Assembly: GCA_035268885.1 (NCBI GenBank)
Contig: DATFKA010000026.1
Span: forward strand, 1 to 64,000
Direction: 5' to 3'
DNA: 64,000 nt
Source: DATFKA01 sp035268885
Lineage (GTDB): Bacteria > Bacteroidota > Bacteroidia > Chitinophagales > Saprospiraceae
This document shows, in pieces, positions 7,186 to 14,868 of this stretch; within the stretch, counting starts at the first letter, position 1, and the number at the start of each line of letters is the position of its first letter. The notes beneath the pieces were generated by a model. That model was not told the DNA's origin. It ran no database searches and worked only from the letters and a program-made list of their open reading frames with translations. The position numbers and the translations under genes are program-made.

Positions 7186-10100
7186 ATGAAACAAGTTTCG
7201 TTTTTTACGCTACTTTTTTGCTTAAGCTTCCTGACAGCCGGCTGGACGCAGGGTACCCAATTACTGCGACAACCCAGTCTCAGTGCAGAGCACATCGTCT
7301 TTGTCTATGCCAATGACCTATGGCTGGTTGATCGAAAGGGCGGCGATGCCCGACGGCTAACCACCGACGAAGGAGCGGAGAGTAATCCCCACTTTTCACC
7401 CGATGGCAAAACCATTGCTTTTACGGCCCAGTATGATGGGAATACTGATGTCTACAGCATTCCCACTGACGGTGGAAGTCCGAAGCGCCATACCTGGCAT
7501 CCGGGTGGCGATTACCTACAGGGCTGGACGCCCGACGGCTCGGCCATCGTCTTCCGATCGGGCCGGGCAGCCCGACCGACCCTGACGAATCGTCTATATC
7601 AGATCAAGCTGAATGAGGCATGGCCGACGCCATTAGAAGCACCGCGCGCAGCTTTCGGGGAAATTTCACCCGATGGACGCAAGATGGCTTATACGCCCAT
7701 CACCTCCTGGGATGCCGAATGGCGAAACTATCGCGGCGGGCAAGCTATGCCCATCTGGATTATTGATCGCAAAACACTAAAACTAACCCGTACTCCCCAA
7801 ACGGATAAAGAGCGCCATCTAGATCCCATTTGGGTCGGGAAGGACGTTTATTTTCTTTCGGAACGCGACTACGCCAGTAATATCTGGAAGTTCAATAGTG
7901 CCAGGGGGACCGTAGAGCAAATCACCTTCCACAAAGATTTTGATATCAAGAGTCACGATGCTTACGGTAGTGCTATCGTTTATGAGCAAGGCGGCTACCT
8001 ACATATCCTGGACACCAAAACAAAGGAGAGCCGGCAGCTGGAAATCTATGTAAGAGGAGACTTCGACTGGGCCCGCCCACGCTGGGAGGATGTTTCTGCT
8101 GGTCGACTGACCAATGCCTCCTTGTCGCCTTCCGGCAAAAGAGCCCTCTTCGAGTACCGGGGGGAGATCTTTACCGTACCCAAAGAGAAAGGTAGCTGGC
8201 GGAATCTTACTCAGTCTTCGGGGGTAGCGGACCGAGCACCAGCCTGGTCACCGGACGGCGAAAAAATTGCCTGGTTCTCGGACGAGAGTGGCGAGTACCA
8301 ACTGATGATCGCAGATCAATTTGGCGAAAGCCCGAAAGCCATCACGCTGAATAAGACCTTCTACTTCCGGCCACAATGGTCGACCGATAGTAAGCATATT
8401 GCCTTCACCGACACACACTATAATCTCTGGGTCGTCAATACCGAAACGGAAGAAGCTAAAAAGGTAGATACCGACCGCTTTGCCCACCCTGACCGTAGTA
8501 TGAATCCCGTCTGGTCGCCAGATGGCCGCTGGATTGCTTATGCCCGTCAAATGGATAATTCCTTTAAGGTGATCAAAGTCTACGATACTCAGACGGGCGA
8601 AAGTCATCAAATCACCGATGCCATGGCCGATGCCATCGATCCGGTCTGGGACCACAGTGGCAAGTATCTGTATTTTGCAGCCAGTACCGATTATGGCCTT
8701 CAAACTGGCTGGCTCGATATGAGTTCCTACGATCCTTCGGTGACACGCAGCATCTATTTGGTCGTCTTGGACAAGGATCTCAAAGATCCATTTGTACTCC
8801 AGAGTGACGAAGAAGCCGAAGCGGAAACCGAAAAAGAAGCTTCCCGAACGGATAGCGTGGTCATTAACTTTGATCAAATCGAGCAACGGATCCTGTCAAT
8901 GCCCGTCCCTAGTCGTAATTATGTCGCCCTTTGGGCCGGTCCCGCAGGTAAGCTCTTTTATGGGGAATCCGTTCCAAACGAAAGAGGCGTTACGCTACAC
9001 ACTTTCGATTTGAAAGAACGCGAGGCTGGTGTCTTCATGGAAGGTATTGGCTCGGGTACGATCTCCCACGATCGCAAGCAGCTGCTATATAACAGTGGCA
9101 GCACCTGGGGCATCGTTTCCACCAGTGGCAAGACTGCCAAAGTAGGGGACGGGCGCCTAAGTATGGACTTACGGTTGAAAATCCATCCGCAGGAAGAATG
9201 GCAACAGATCTACCGGGAAGGCTGGCGCTATCAGCGTGACTTTCTTTACGTGGATAATGTACACGGTGCCCCCTGGGATAAGGTTTATGAGTGGTATAAA
9301 CCCTGGGTGCAACACGTACGCCACCGTACCGACATGAACTACATCATTGACATACTAGGAGGTGAGGTTGCCGTTGGCCATTCCTATACCAGCGGAGGAG
9401 ATTTCCCAGACATTGATAATGTATCGATTGGACTGTTGGGTGCAGACTTTAGGGTAGAGAATAACCGATACCGCATTGACAAGATCTATACCGGAGAAAG
9501 CTGGAACCCAGAACTCAATGCGCCCCTGGCACGCCCAGGCATGGCAGTAGCCGCAGGTGATTATCTGGTAGGTGTCGATGGAGAGGAACTCAACGCATCG
9601 GAAAACTTATTCACCGCATTCGAAGGTAAATCCGGCCGTCAAGTGCGTCTGCACCTTAACCAGACCCCTAGTATGGAAGGTGCCCGGGTAGTGGTCGTAG
9701 CGCCTATCCGCAGCGATCGTGGCCTGCGCAACTACGACTGGGTAGAAAGTAACCGACGTAAGGTAGACGAGCTCTCCGGCGGGAAGTTGGCGTACGTCTA
9801 CGTACCCAATACCAGCGGTAATGGCTTCAATTCATTTAATCGCTACTACTTTGCACAACAACATAAAAAAGGGGCTATCATCGATGAGCGTAATAACGGT
9901 GGCGGCTCGGCTGCTGATTATATGATCGATATCATGAATCGTAAGCTGATGGGGTACTTCAATAGCAAAGCGGGAGACAAGCGGCCCTGGACTACGCCCA
10001 TGGCTGGTATCTGGGGACCAAAAGTCATGATCATCAACGAGCGGGCCGGATCTGGTGGAGACCTGTTACCCTATATGTTCCGCGATCAGAAAATTGGTCC

Positions 10101-10407
10101 TTTAGTAGGTACACGTACCTGGGGTGGTCTGGTCGGCACCTGGGATACGCCGCCCTTTATCGACGGTGGTCGCATGGTGGCCCCGCGCGGTGGTTTCTTT
10201 GACAAAAACGGGGAATGGGCCGTAGAAGGGGAAGGAATTGCGCCCGACATCGAAGTTATCCAGGATCCCGCTGAGCTGGCGAAGGGAAAAGATCCCCAAC
10301 TCGAAAAAGCCGTGGAGGAAGCACTTCGACTACTCAAAACCGAAGAAGTGGAGCTCAAACCCGAACCACCGGCACCGGTGCGCTGGAAGCGGCCGAGTGG
10401 GAATTAA
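7186..10407 (+). CDS. Tricorn-type protease (S41 family)
   Basis: The 1073-residue protein has a signal peptide (first about 22 residues), then a long beta-propeller region built of WD/TolB-like repeats (FSPDGKTIAF, WSPDGEKIAWF, WSPDGRWIAYA), a PDZ-like stretch (AAGDYLVGVDGEELN, about residue 800), and a C-terminal S41 serine protease domain. The catalytic serine is in RAGSGGD at residue 956, and GLVGTWDTP follows. Tricorn proteases cut short peptides inside a closed barrel fed through the propeller. Here it is exported, probably to the periplasm. Length matches the family. It sits 22 bp after the sulfatase and ends before a strong hairpin. Confidence 0.9.
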   Translation: MKQVSFFTLLFCLSFLTAGWTQGTQLLRQPSLSAEHIVFVYANDLWLVDRKGGDARRLTTDEGAESNPHFSPDGKTIAFTAQYDGNTDVYSIPTDGGSPKRHTWHPGGDYLQGWTPDGSAIVFRSGRAARPTLTNRLYQIKLNEAWPTPLEAPRAAFGEISPDGRKMAYTPITSWDAEWRNYRGGQAMPIWIIDRKTLKLTRTPQTDKERHLDPIWVGKDVYFLSERDYASNIWKFNSARGTVEQITFHKDFDIKSHDAYGSAIVYEQGGYLHILDTKTKESRQLEIYVRGDFDWARPRWEDVSAGRLTNASLSPSGKRALFEYRGEIFTVPKEKGSWRNLTQSSGVADRAPAWSPDGEKIAWFSDESGEYQLMIADQFGESPKAITLNKTFYFRPQWSTDSKHIAFTDTHYNLWVVNTETEEAKKVDTDRFAHPDRSMNPVWSPDGRWIAYARQMDNSFKVIKVYDTQTGESHQITDAMADAIDPVWDHSGKYLYFAASTDYGLQTGWLDMSSYDPSVTRSIYLVVLDKDLKDPFVLQSDEEAEAETEKEASRTDSVVINFDQIEQRILSMPVPSRNYVALWAGPAGKLFYGESVPNERGVTLHTFDLKEREAGVFMEGIGSGTISHDRKQLLYNSGSTWGIVSTSGKTAKVGDGRLSMDLRLKIHPQEEWQQIYREGWRYQRDFLYVDNVHGAPWDKVYEWYKPWVQHVRHRTDMNYIIDILGGEVAVGHSYTSGGDFPDIDNVSIGLLGADFRVENNRYRIDKIYTGESWNPELNAPLARPGMAVAAGDYLVGVDGEELNASENLFTAFEGKSGRQVRLHLNQTPSMEGARVVVVAPIRSDRGLRNYDWVESNRRKVDELSGGKLAYVYVPNTSGNGFNSFNRYYFAQQHKKGAIIDERNNGGGSAADYMIDIMNRKLMGYFNSKAGDKRPWTTPMAGIWGPKVMIINERAGSGGDLLPYMFRDQKIGPLVGTRTWGGLVGTWDTPPFIDGGRMVAPRGGFFDKNGEWAVEGEGIAPDIEVIQDPAELAKGKDPQLEKAVEEALRLLKTEEVELKPEPPAPVRWKRPSGN

Positions 10408-10414
10408 AGACAAG

Positions 10415-10456
10415 GCATACAGTTGAGACAAGGCATGTCTTGTCTCAACTGTATGC
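10415..10456 (+). terminator. Perfect 18-bp stem hairpin after the tricorn gene
   Basis: Bases 10415-10432 pair perfectly with 10439-10456 around a six-base loop. There is no long T run after it, only TTCTTAA. The ten-base sequence GACAAGGCAT also occurs twice in direct orientation, one copy within the stem. It separates the sulfatase/tricorn pair from the next gene and most likely ends that transcript. Confidence 0.75.
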
Positions 10457-10474
10457 TTCTTAACTCAAACAAGA

Positions 10475-10942
10475 ATGACGGAAATAAAAGAACTACAAAC
10501 CCGACCCAGACTCACAGAAAATGAAAAGCTGCAATCCTCCTTTCAGAGGCTGAGCCAACTGCTGGAAGAACTGCGTAAAAAAGAACTTCCCGACGCACTC
10601 ATTCAACAGATTAATGGGTACATCGATACGGCTAACCAGGAAAAGGGGGAGCCTAAAGACCTGCGTAAGACGATCAAAAAGCAATATTCAGCGATTGTCA
10701 AGCTGATAGAGAAAGAAATGAACCTCGTACCCAAGAACTACTACCGCAATATGTGGGTCGGCCTGGGGATGACTGTATTTGGTATGCCCATCGGTTTAGC
10801 CTTAGGAAGTGCCGTTGGTAATATTGGTTTCCTGGCGATTGGCCTTCCGATCGGTATGGTGATCGGAATTGCAATTGGTACTGAGAAGGATAAGAAAGCC
10901 GCCAACGAAGGCCGACAACTAGACCTGGAATACGAATTATAG
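10475..10942 (+). CDS. Small membrane protein with glycine-rich C-terminal helices
   Basis: The 155-residue protein has a charged, coiled-coil-like N-terminal half (residues 1-90) and a glycine-rich hydrophobic segment at about 95-137 (VGLGMTVFGMPIGLALG, then IGLPIGMVIGIAIG) that can form two membrane helices in a glycine-zipper style hairpin. The end is charged and cytoplasmic-looking. There is no signal peptide. I do not recognise a named family. It stands alone between the hairpin at 10415 and a hairpin-rich gap. Confidence 0.75.
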   Translation: MTEIKELQTRPRLTENEKLQSSFQRLSQLLEELRKKELPDALIQQINGYIDTANQEKGEPKDLRKTIKKQYSAIVKLIEKEMNLVPKNYYRNMWVGLGMTVFGMPIGLALGSAVGNIGFLAIGLPIGMVIGIAIGTEKDKKAANEGRQLDLEYEL

Positions 10943-11039
10943 CCGGTATAATATTTAGTTGTTTTTGAATACGAAAAATCAGGCGATATATCATGAATTA
11001 GCAAACCTCAATCCGAAAAACCCTTGCGCCTCAGGTGTA

Positions 11040-11330
11040 CCAGAACGCGGATGAATATAGGGAAGCGGCTTGATCAGCGGAGACTTCAGCTGATCTACTC
11101 TTCTTTTGGGTGGCTCCGGTATTGAAGCCTTAGCGTAAAGAAAAGCCAAATAGCGGATGGCCAGCAGAGAAGATCACGAGTGCGGGCGCAGCCCAAACGG
11201 CTTGAGATTCGAGCGCCAGGGCCGTTTGGCTTTTTAGCTAAGGATTCCATGACCGGCCTCCGCCTTAGGCGGATTACTTTTTTTGTGGGCCAAAAAAAGT
11301 AAGGTAAGCACAGCAAATAATTGTAACGTC
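11040..11330. repeat. Hairpin-rich non-coding element
   Basis: This part of the 468-bp gap 10943-11410 contains at least four inverted repeats: 11072-11078 with 11089-11095; 11193-11201 with 11221-11229, followed by CTTTTT; 11260-11264 with 11268-11272; and 11274-11284 with 11292-11302. The density of dyads suggests a dispersed repeat or a structured RNA. The minus-strand frame at 11095-11316 is low-complexity, arginine-rich and unlikely to be a gene. Outside 11040-11330 nothing is recognisable. Confidence 0.5.
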
Positions 11331-11410
11331 TCAGCCTCCCTCTAAATCACCTAACTACCTACAAATCAGTTTTTTAATTAAAATACATACAGGTAAAACC
11401 AACATCTAAC

Positions 11411-13156
11411 TTGTTGCCATGCTTACTACTACTAATACGGGGCTGCACGACTAGCTCCGATGACCCGGCACAAAAACTAGCCCGAGAAGTGGCGCAAGTA
11501 AAACACTTCCCCACGATTTATCAAGCCTACCTGTCTGTCGATATTGAAGAGGGGGCGATGTCCTTTTACCTGGGTAGAATGCACGAGATGAAATTCGGCG
11601 AACGACTGGAGATGGAAAGTCCTTTCTGGCCGGAAGAACAAATTAAAGCCCAAAAATTTTTATCTTCCGGTATGATTACGCTAATTGAACGAGCCAAAGA
11701 CTACCGAAAGCGAATAGCCATCAAAAGCAACCAGCAGGATTACACCTACGCTGACTTGCTGGAAGCCTCCGAAAAAATTGCCGCCACCCTGCTTCAGGGA
11801 AGAGCTGACTTGCAAGAAGCCCGTATTGCCTTCATCGTCGACCCCAGCTACGAATACGTTGCCGTACAATGGGGGATCTGGCGAGCCGGTGGTGTCGCGG
11901 TACCACTCTGCGTTAAGCATCCTTACGCCTCCATTAAATACGTCATTAAAGATACCGGCGCCGAAGCGGTGGTCTATTCAAACGGTTATCAGAAATTAGT
12001 GGCGCCGCTGTTCGACGACTTTGAGATTCGATCGCTTCCCCTGACAACGATTAAGCCCCAAAAAGCAGCATTACCCGATGTAGCTCCCGAATGCCGTGCC
12101 ATGATCCTCTATACCAGTGGCACTACCGGCCGCCCCAAGGGCGTGGTGACTACCCACCAGAATATAGAAGCGCAGATTAAATCGCTGGTCAAATCCTGGG
12201 AATGGAGCCCGGAGGATCATATCCTCAATATTCTACCCCTGCACCACGTACACGGCATCATTAATGTACTGAGTTGTGCCCTTTGGTCGGGTGCTTGCTG
12301 TGAATTTTTACCCAAATTCAATCCAGAAGAAATATTTGGTCTTTTCCGCAAGGGAGAGATCAACCTGTTCATGGCTGTACCCACCATCTATTACAAGCTG
12401 ATCGCCCACTGGAACGAATTACCAACCGAGAAGCAAAAAGCCATTTCAGACGCCCTGCAGCAATTCCGACTGATGGTCTCCGGCTCCGCTGCACTGCCCA
12501 TCTCTACCCTGGAGAAGTGGCGGAAAATCAGCGGGCAAACCCTGCTGGAACGCTACGGGATGACCGAAATGGGCATGGCCATCAGCAATCCCTACCGAGG
12601 GGAGCGCCAACCCGGCTACATCGGCCAGCCGCTGGCGGGCGTGACGGTAAGGATCGCCGATGAAAATGACCAGCCAGTCGCCGCGGGCCAATCCGGCGAA
12701 ATACAGGTAAAAGGGCCAAATATATTTAAAGAATACTGGGGCCGGCCGAAGGCTACGGCCGAAAGCTTCGTCAAAGGCTGGTTTAAAACGGGCGATATTG
12801 CCGTGGTAGAAGAGGGGAGCTACCGCATCCTCGGCCGCAATTCAGTCGATATCATTAAGTCAGGTGGGTATAAAATCTCAGCCCTGGAGATTGAAGAAAT
12901 TTTGCGCAAGCATCCCGCTATCAAAGACTGTGGCGTCGTCGGCATCCCCGATGAAGAATGGGGCGAAATCATTGGTGCCAGCCTGATTCTCGACGCTGGT
13001 CAGACGGAAGTACCTGATGACTTACGCGACTGGCTCAAGGATAAGTTACCCAACTACAAAGTACCCCGAAAATATATCGTACAAGATGACTTACCCCGCA
13101 ATGTCATGGGTAAGGTGACCAAAAAAGCTTTACAAGAAATAATGTCTGACTTATGA
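11411..13156 (+). CDS. Malonyl-CoA synthetase-like acyl-CoA ligase (MatB/ACSF3 type)
   Basis: This AMP-forming ligase probably activates malonate (or methylmalonate) to its CoA thioester. The family motifs are present: YTSGTTGRPKGV (about 234-245), LERYGMTE (379-386), GWFKTGD, and SGGYKISALEIEE. The run SGSAALPISTLEKW before the ERYGMTE motif is typical of ACSF3/MatB enzymes. The next two genes encode the malonate transporter MadLM and overlap in sequence, which strongly supports malonate. The first 87 residues are odd: a short hydrophobic start with a cysteine (LLLLIRGC) and a charged stretch not found in the family. The expected start is Met88 (11672). Either a separate small gene lost its stop, or the true start is 11672. 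Confidence 0.82.
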   Translation: MLPCLLLLIRGCTTSSDDPAQKLAREVAQVKHFPTIYQAYLSVDIEEGAMSFYLGRMHEMKFGERLEMESPFWPEEQIKAQKFLSSGMITLIERAKDYRKRIAIKSNQQDYTYADLLEASEKIAATLLQGRADLQEARIAFIVDPSYEYVAVQWGIWRAGGVAVPLCVKHPYASIKYVIKDTGAEAVVYSNGYQKLVAPLFDDFEIRSLPLTTIKPQKAALPDVAPECRAMILYTSGTTGRPKGVVTTHQNIEAQIKSLVKSWEWSPEDHILNILPLHHVHGIINVLSCALWSGACCEFLPKFNPEEIFGLFRKGEINLFMAVPTIYYKLIAHWNELPTEKQKAISDALQQFRLMVSGSAALPISTLEKWRKISGQTLLERYGMTEMGMAISNPYRGERQPGYIGQPLAGVTVRIADENDQPVAAGQSGEIQVKGPNIFKEYWGRPKATAESFVKGWFKTGDIAVVEEGSYRILGRNSVDIIKSGGYKISALEIEEILRKHPAIKDCGVVGIPDEEWGEIIGASLILDAGQTEVPDDLRDWLKDKLPNYKVPRKYIVQDDLPRNVMGKVTKKALQEIMSDL

Positions 13157-13521
13157 TCATCTACGGCGTCGCCCTATTGGCCTTTTGTTTTTTAGTCGGA
13201 AAGCTCATGGGGAGCTTTCTGGGCAGCTTAATCGGTATCAACGGCGATGTGGGTGGCGTGGGCTTTGCGATGCTACTCCTGATGCTGATCAACCTCTACC
13301 TCAAGCGCAAAGGCTGGCTGCTGGTCGAGACCCAAAAAGGCATCCTCTTCTGGAGTTCGATGTACCTGCCGATCATCGTGGCCATGGCCGCCACGCGTAA
13401 TGTCAAAGCCGCGGTCTCGGGCGGTCCGATTGCCATTGTGGTCGGGCTAATTGTTACCCTATCAGCCTTTTTTCTAGTGCCGCTGATCGCAAAAATCGGG
13501 CGCGAAAAACCGGAGGACTAA
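13153..13521 (+). CDS. madL: Malonate transporter subunit MadL
   Basis: The 122-residue protein is strongly hydrophobic with about four membrane helices, and matches MadL by size and by segments such as GINGDVGGVGFAMLLLM and MYLPIIVAMAATRNV. MadL works with MadM as a malonate carrier in the inner membrane. The gene overlaps the ligase stop by 4 bp (ATGA) and the madM start by 1 bp (TAATG), so the three are translationally coupled: uptake plus activation of malonate. Confidence 0.9.
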   Translation: MIIYGVALLAFCFLVGKLMGSFLGSLIGINGDVGGVGFAMLLLMLINLYLKRKGWLLVETQKGILFWSSMYLPIIVAMAATRNVKAAVSGGPIAIVVGLIVTLSAFFLVPLIAKIGREKPED

Positions 13522-14264
13522 TGGAAATCATCGAAACGGTCATCGAAAAAAATGGTTTACTCTTTGCCTTCCTTTGCGTAGGCGTACTGATGTGGGTATC
13601 CTTCTGGTTATCCAGCCGCCTGACGCGAAATAAAATACCAGGAGTCGCCATTGCCATCCTGGCTGGACTGGGTCTTGCCCTTCTGGGTGAAGAAAAAGGG
13701 CTGGCCGACATTCCGCTATTTGCGGGTATGGCCGTCCTGGGGGGGGCCATGTTCCGGGATTTTTCGGTAGTGGCGACCGCCATGGGCGCCGATTTGGATC
13801 AGATCAAAAAAGCCGGGCCGGCGGGAGTAATTTCCTTGTTGGTCGGTGTCAGCTTTTCTTTCTTCCTGGGTGTATTCATTGCCTACCTACTAGGCTACAC
13901 CGATGCCGTCAGCCTGACCACCATCGGGGCGGGCGCCTGCACCTACATCGTTGGGCCCATCACGGGTGGCGCGCTGGGTGCCTCTTCGGAAGTCATTGCT
14001 ATCAGTATTGCAACCGGAGTGGTCAAAACCCTGGTGGCCACCATTGGTACGCCCATGATCGCCAAATACATTGGACTGGATAACCCCCACTCCGCCGTGG
14101 TCTTTGGTGGTTTGATCGGTACGACCAGTGGCGTGGCAGCGGGCTTGGCCGCAACCGATCCCAAATTGGTGCCTTACGGTGCAATGACGGCTACTTTTTA
14201 TACCGGTTTGGGCTGTTTGCTTTGTCCGTCGGTGTTTTACTTTTTGGTTAATTCGCTATTTTAG
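13521..14264 (+). CDS. madM: Malonate transporter subunit MadM
   Basis: This is the larger subunit of the MadLM malonate carrier: 247 residues, about seven membrane helices, and family segments such as MAVLGGAMFRDFSVVATAMG, IGAGACTYIVGPITGGALG and GTTSGVAAGLAATDPKLVPYG. Its start codon shares one base with the madL stop. With the ligase gene it completes a malonate-to-malonyl-CoA module; no malonyl-CoA decarboxylase is visible nearby, so the malonyl-CoA may feed fatty acid synthesis directly. Confidence 0.92.
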   Translation: MEIIETVIEKNGLLFAFLCVGVLMWVSFWLSSRLTRNKIPGVAIAILAGLGLALLGEEKGLADIPLFAGMAVLGGAMFRDFSVVATAMGADLDQIKKAGPAGVISLLVGVSFSFFLGVFIAYLLGYTDAVSLTTIGAGACTYIVGPITGGALGASSEVIAISIATGVVKTLVATIGTPMIAKYIGLDNPHSAVVFGGLIGTTSGVAAGLAATDPKLVPYGAMTATFYTGLGCLLCPSVFYFLVNSLF

Positions 14265-14316
14265 CGCTCTTCGAACAAAGCCGGGAAACTAGCTTTTTTA
14301 CATAAAACCTTAACCA

Positions 14317-14793
14317 ATGGAACTCAACAAACAATTCTATTTACGCCTCTTACTCTTCTTCCTACTCAACTTCGGTGCACTGGCCATCGGTAGTCTCTTC
14401 ACCAGTGATGGCGTCTCCTCCAACTGGTACGCCAATCTGAACAAAGCACCCTGGACCCCACCGGGTTGGGTCTTTGGTGCCGCCTGGACCACCATTATGA
14501 TCTGTTTCAGTTTTTACATGGCCTTCGCCATTCGGGAAGTCGGACAATGGAAATGGTTAATTGGGCTGTTTGCTGTGCAATGGGTACTAAACGTAAGTTG
14601 GAACCCCGTATTTTTCCATTCCCACCAGCTGCTAGCCGGACTCATTGTCATCAGTGCACTGACTATTCTGGTCGCTTATTTCTTTTTTAACTACTGGTCT
14701 GATTTGGGCCTGAAATCTTTATTGATTGCGCCGTACCTGATCTGGCTAATCATTGCTACTTCGCTGAATGCCTATATTCTAGTGCAGAATTAA
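14317..14793 (+). CDS. tspO: TspO/MBR family membrane protein
   Basis: The 158-residue protein has five membrane helices and the TspO hallmarks: WYANLNKAPWTPPGWVFG in the first loop and LNVSWNPVFF in helix three. TspO proteins bind porphyrins and related ligands and take part in stress or tetrapyrrole control in the cytoplasmic or outer membrane. It lies 52 bp after madM but is probably a separate unit. A haem-type TonB receptor is encoded convergently next to it, which is suggestive but not proof of a shared porphyrin theme. Confidence 0.92.
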   Translation: MELNKQFYLRLLLFFLLNFGALAIGSLFTSDGVSSNWYANLNKAPWTPPGWVFGAAWTTIMICFSFYMAFAIREVGQWKWLIGLFAVQWVLNVSWNPVFFHSHQLLAGLIVISALTILVAYFFFNYWSDLGLKSLLIAPYLIWLIIATSLNAYILVQN

Positions 14794-14815
14794 AAGGGGA
14801 CAACTCATAAGCCTT

Positions 14816-14833
14816 GCCGGACGAAAGCCCGGC
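14816..14833. terminator. Short GC hairpin between convergent genes
   Basis: GCCGG at 14816-14820 pairs with CCGGC at 14829-14833 around an eight-base loop, between tspO and the convergent TonB receptor gene. The stem is only five pairs and no T run follows closely, so the call is tentative. Confidence 0.3.
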
Positions 14834-14868
14834 GAACTGTTTAACCGCAGGTTTTTGTGCCACTAACT

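Noticed and set aside
8248..8886. Minus-strand open frame of 212 codons inside the tricorn gene
   Set aside because: It is the complement of a well-supported propeller region with conserved repeats and has no family pattern of its own.
11095..11316. Minus-strand 73-codon frame in the hairpin-rich gap
   Set aside because: It runs straight through four inverted repeats and is rich in arginine and serine with no domain; better explained as structured non-coding DNA.
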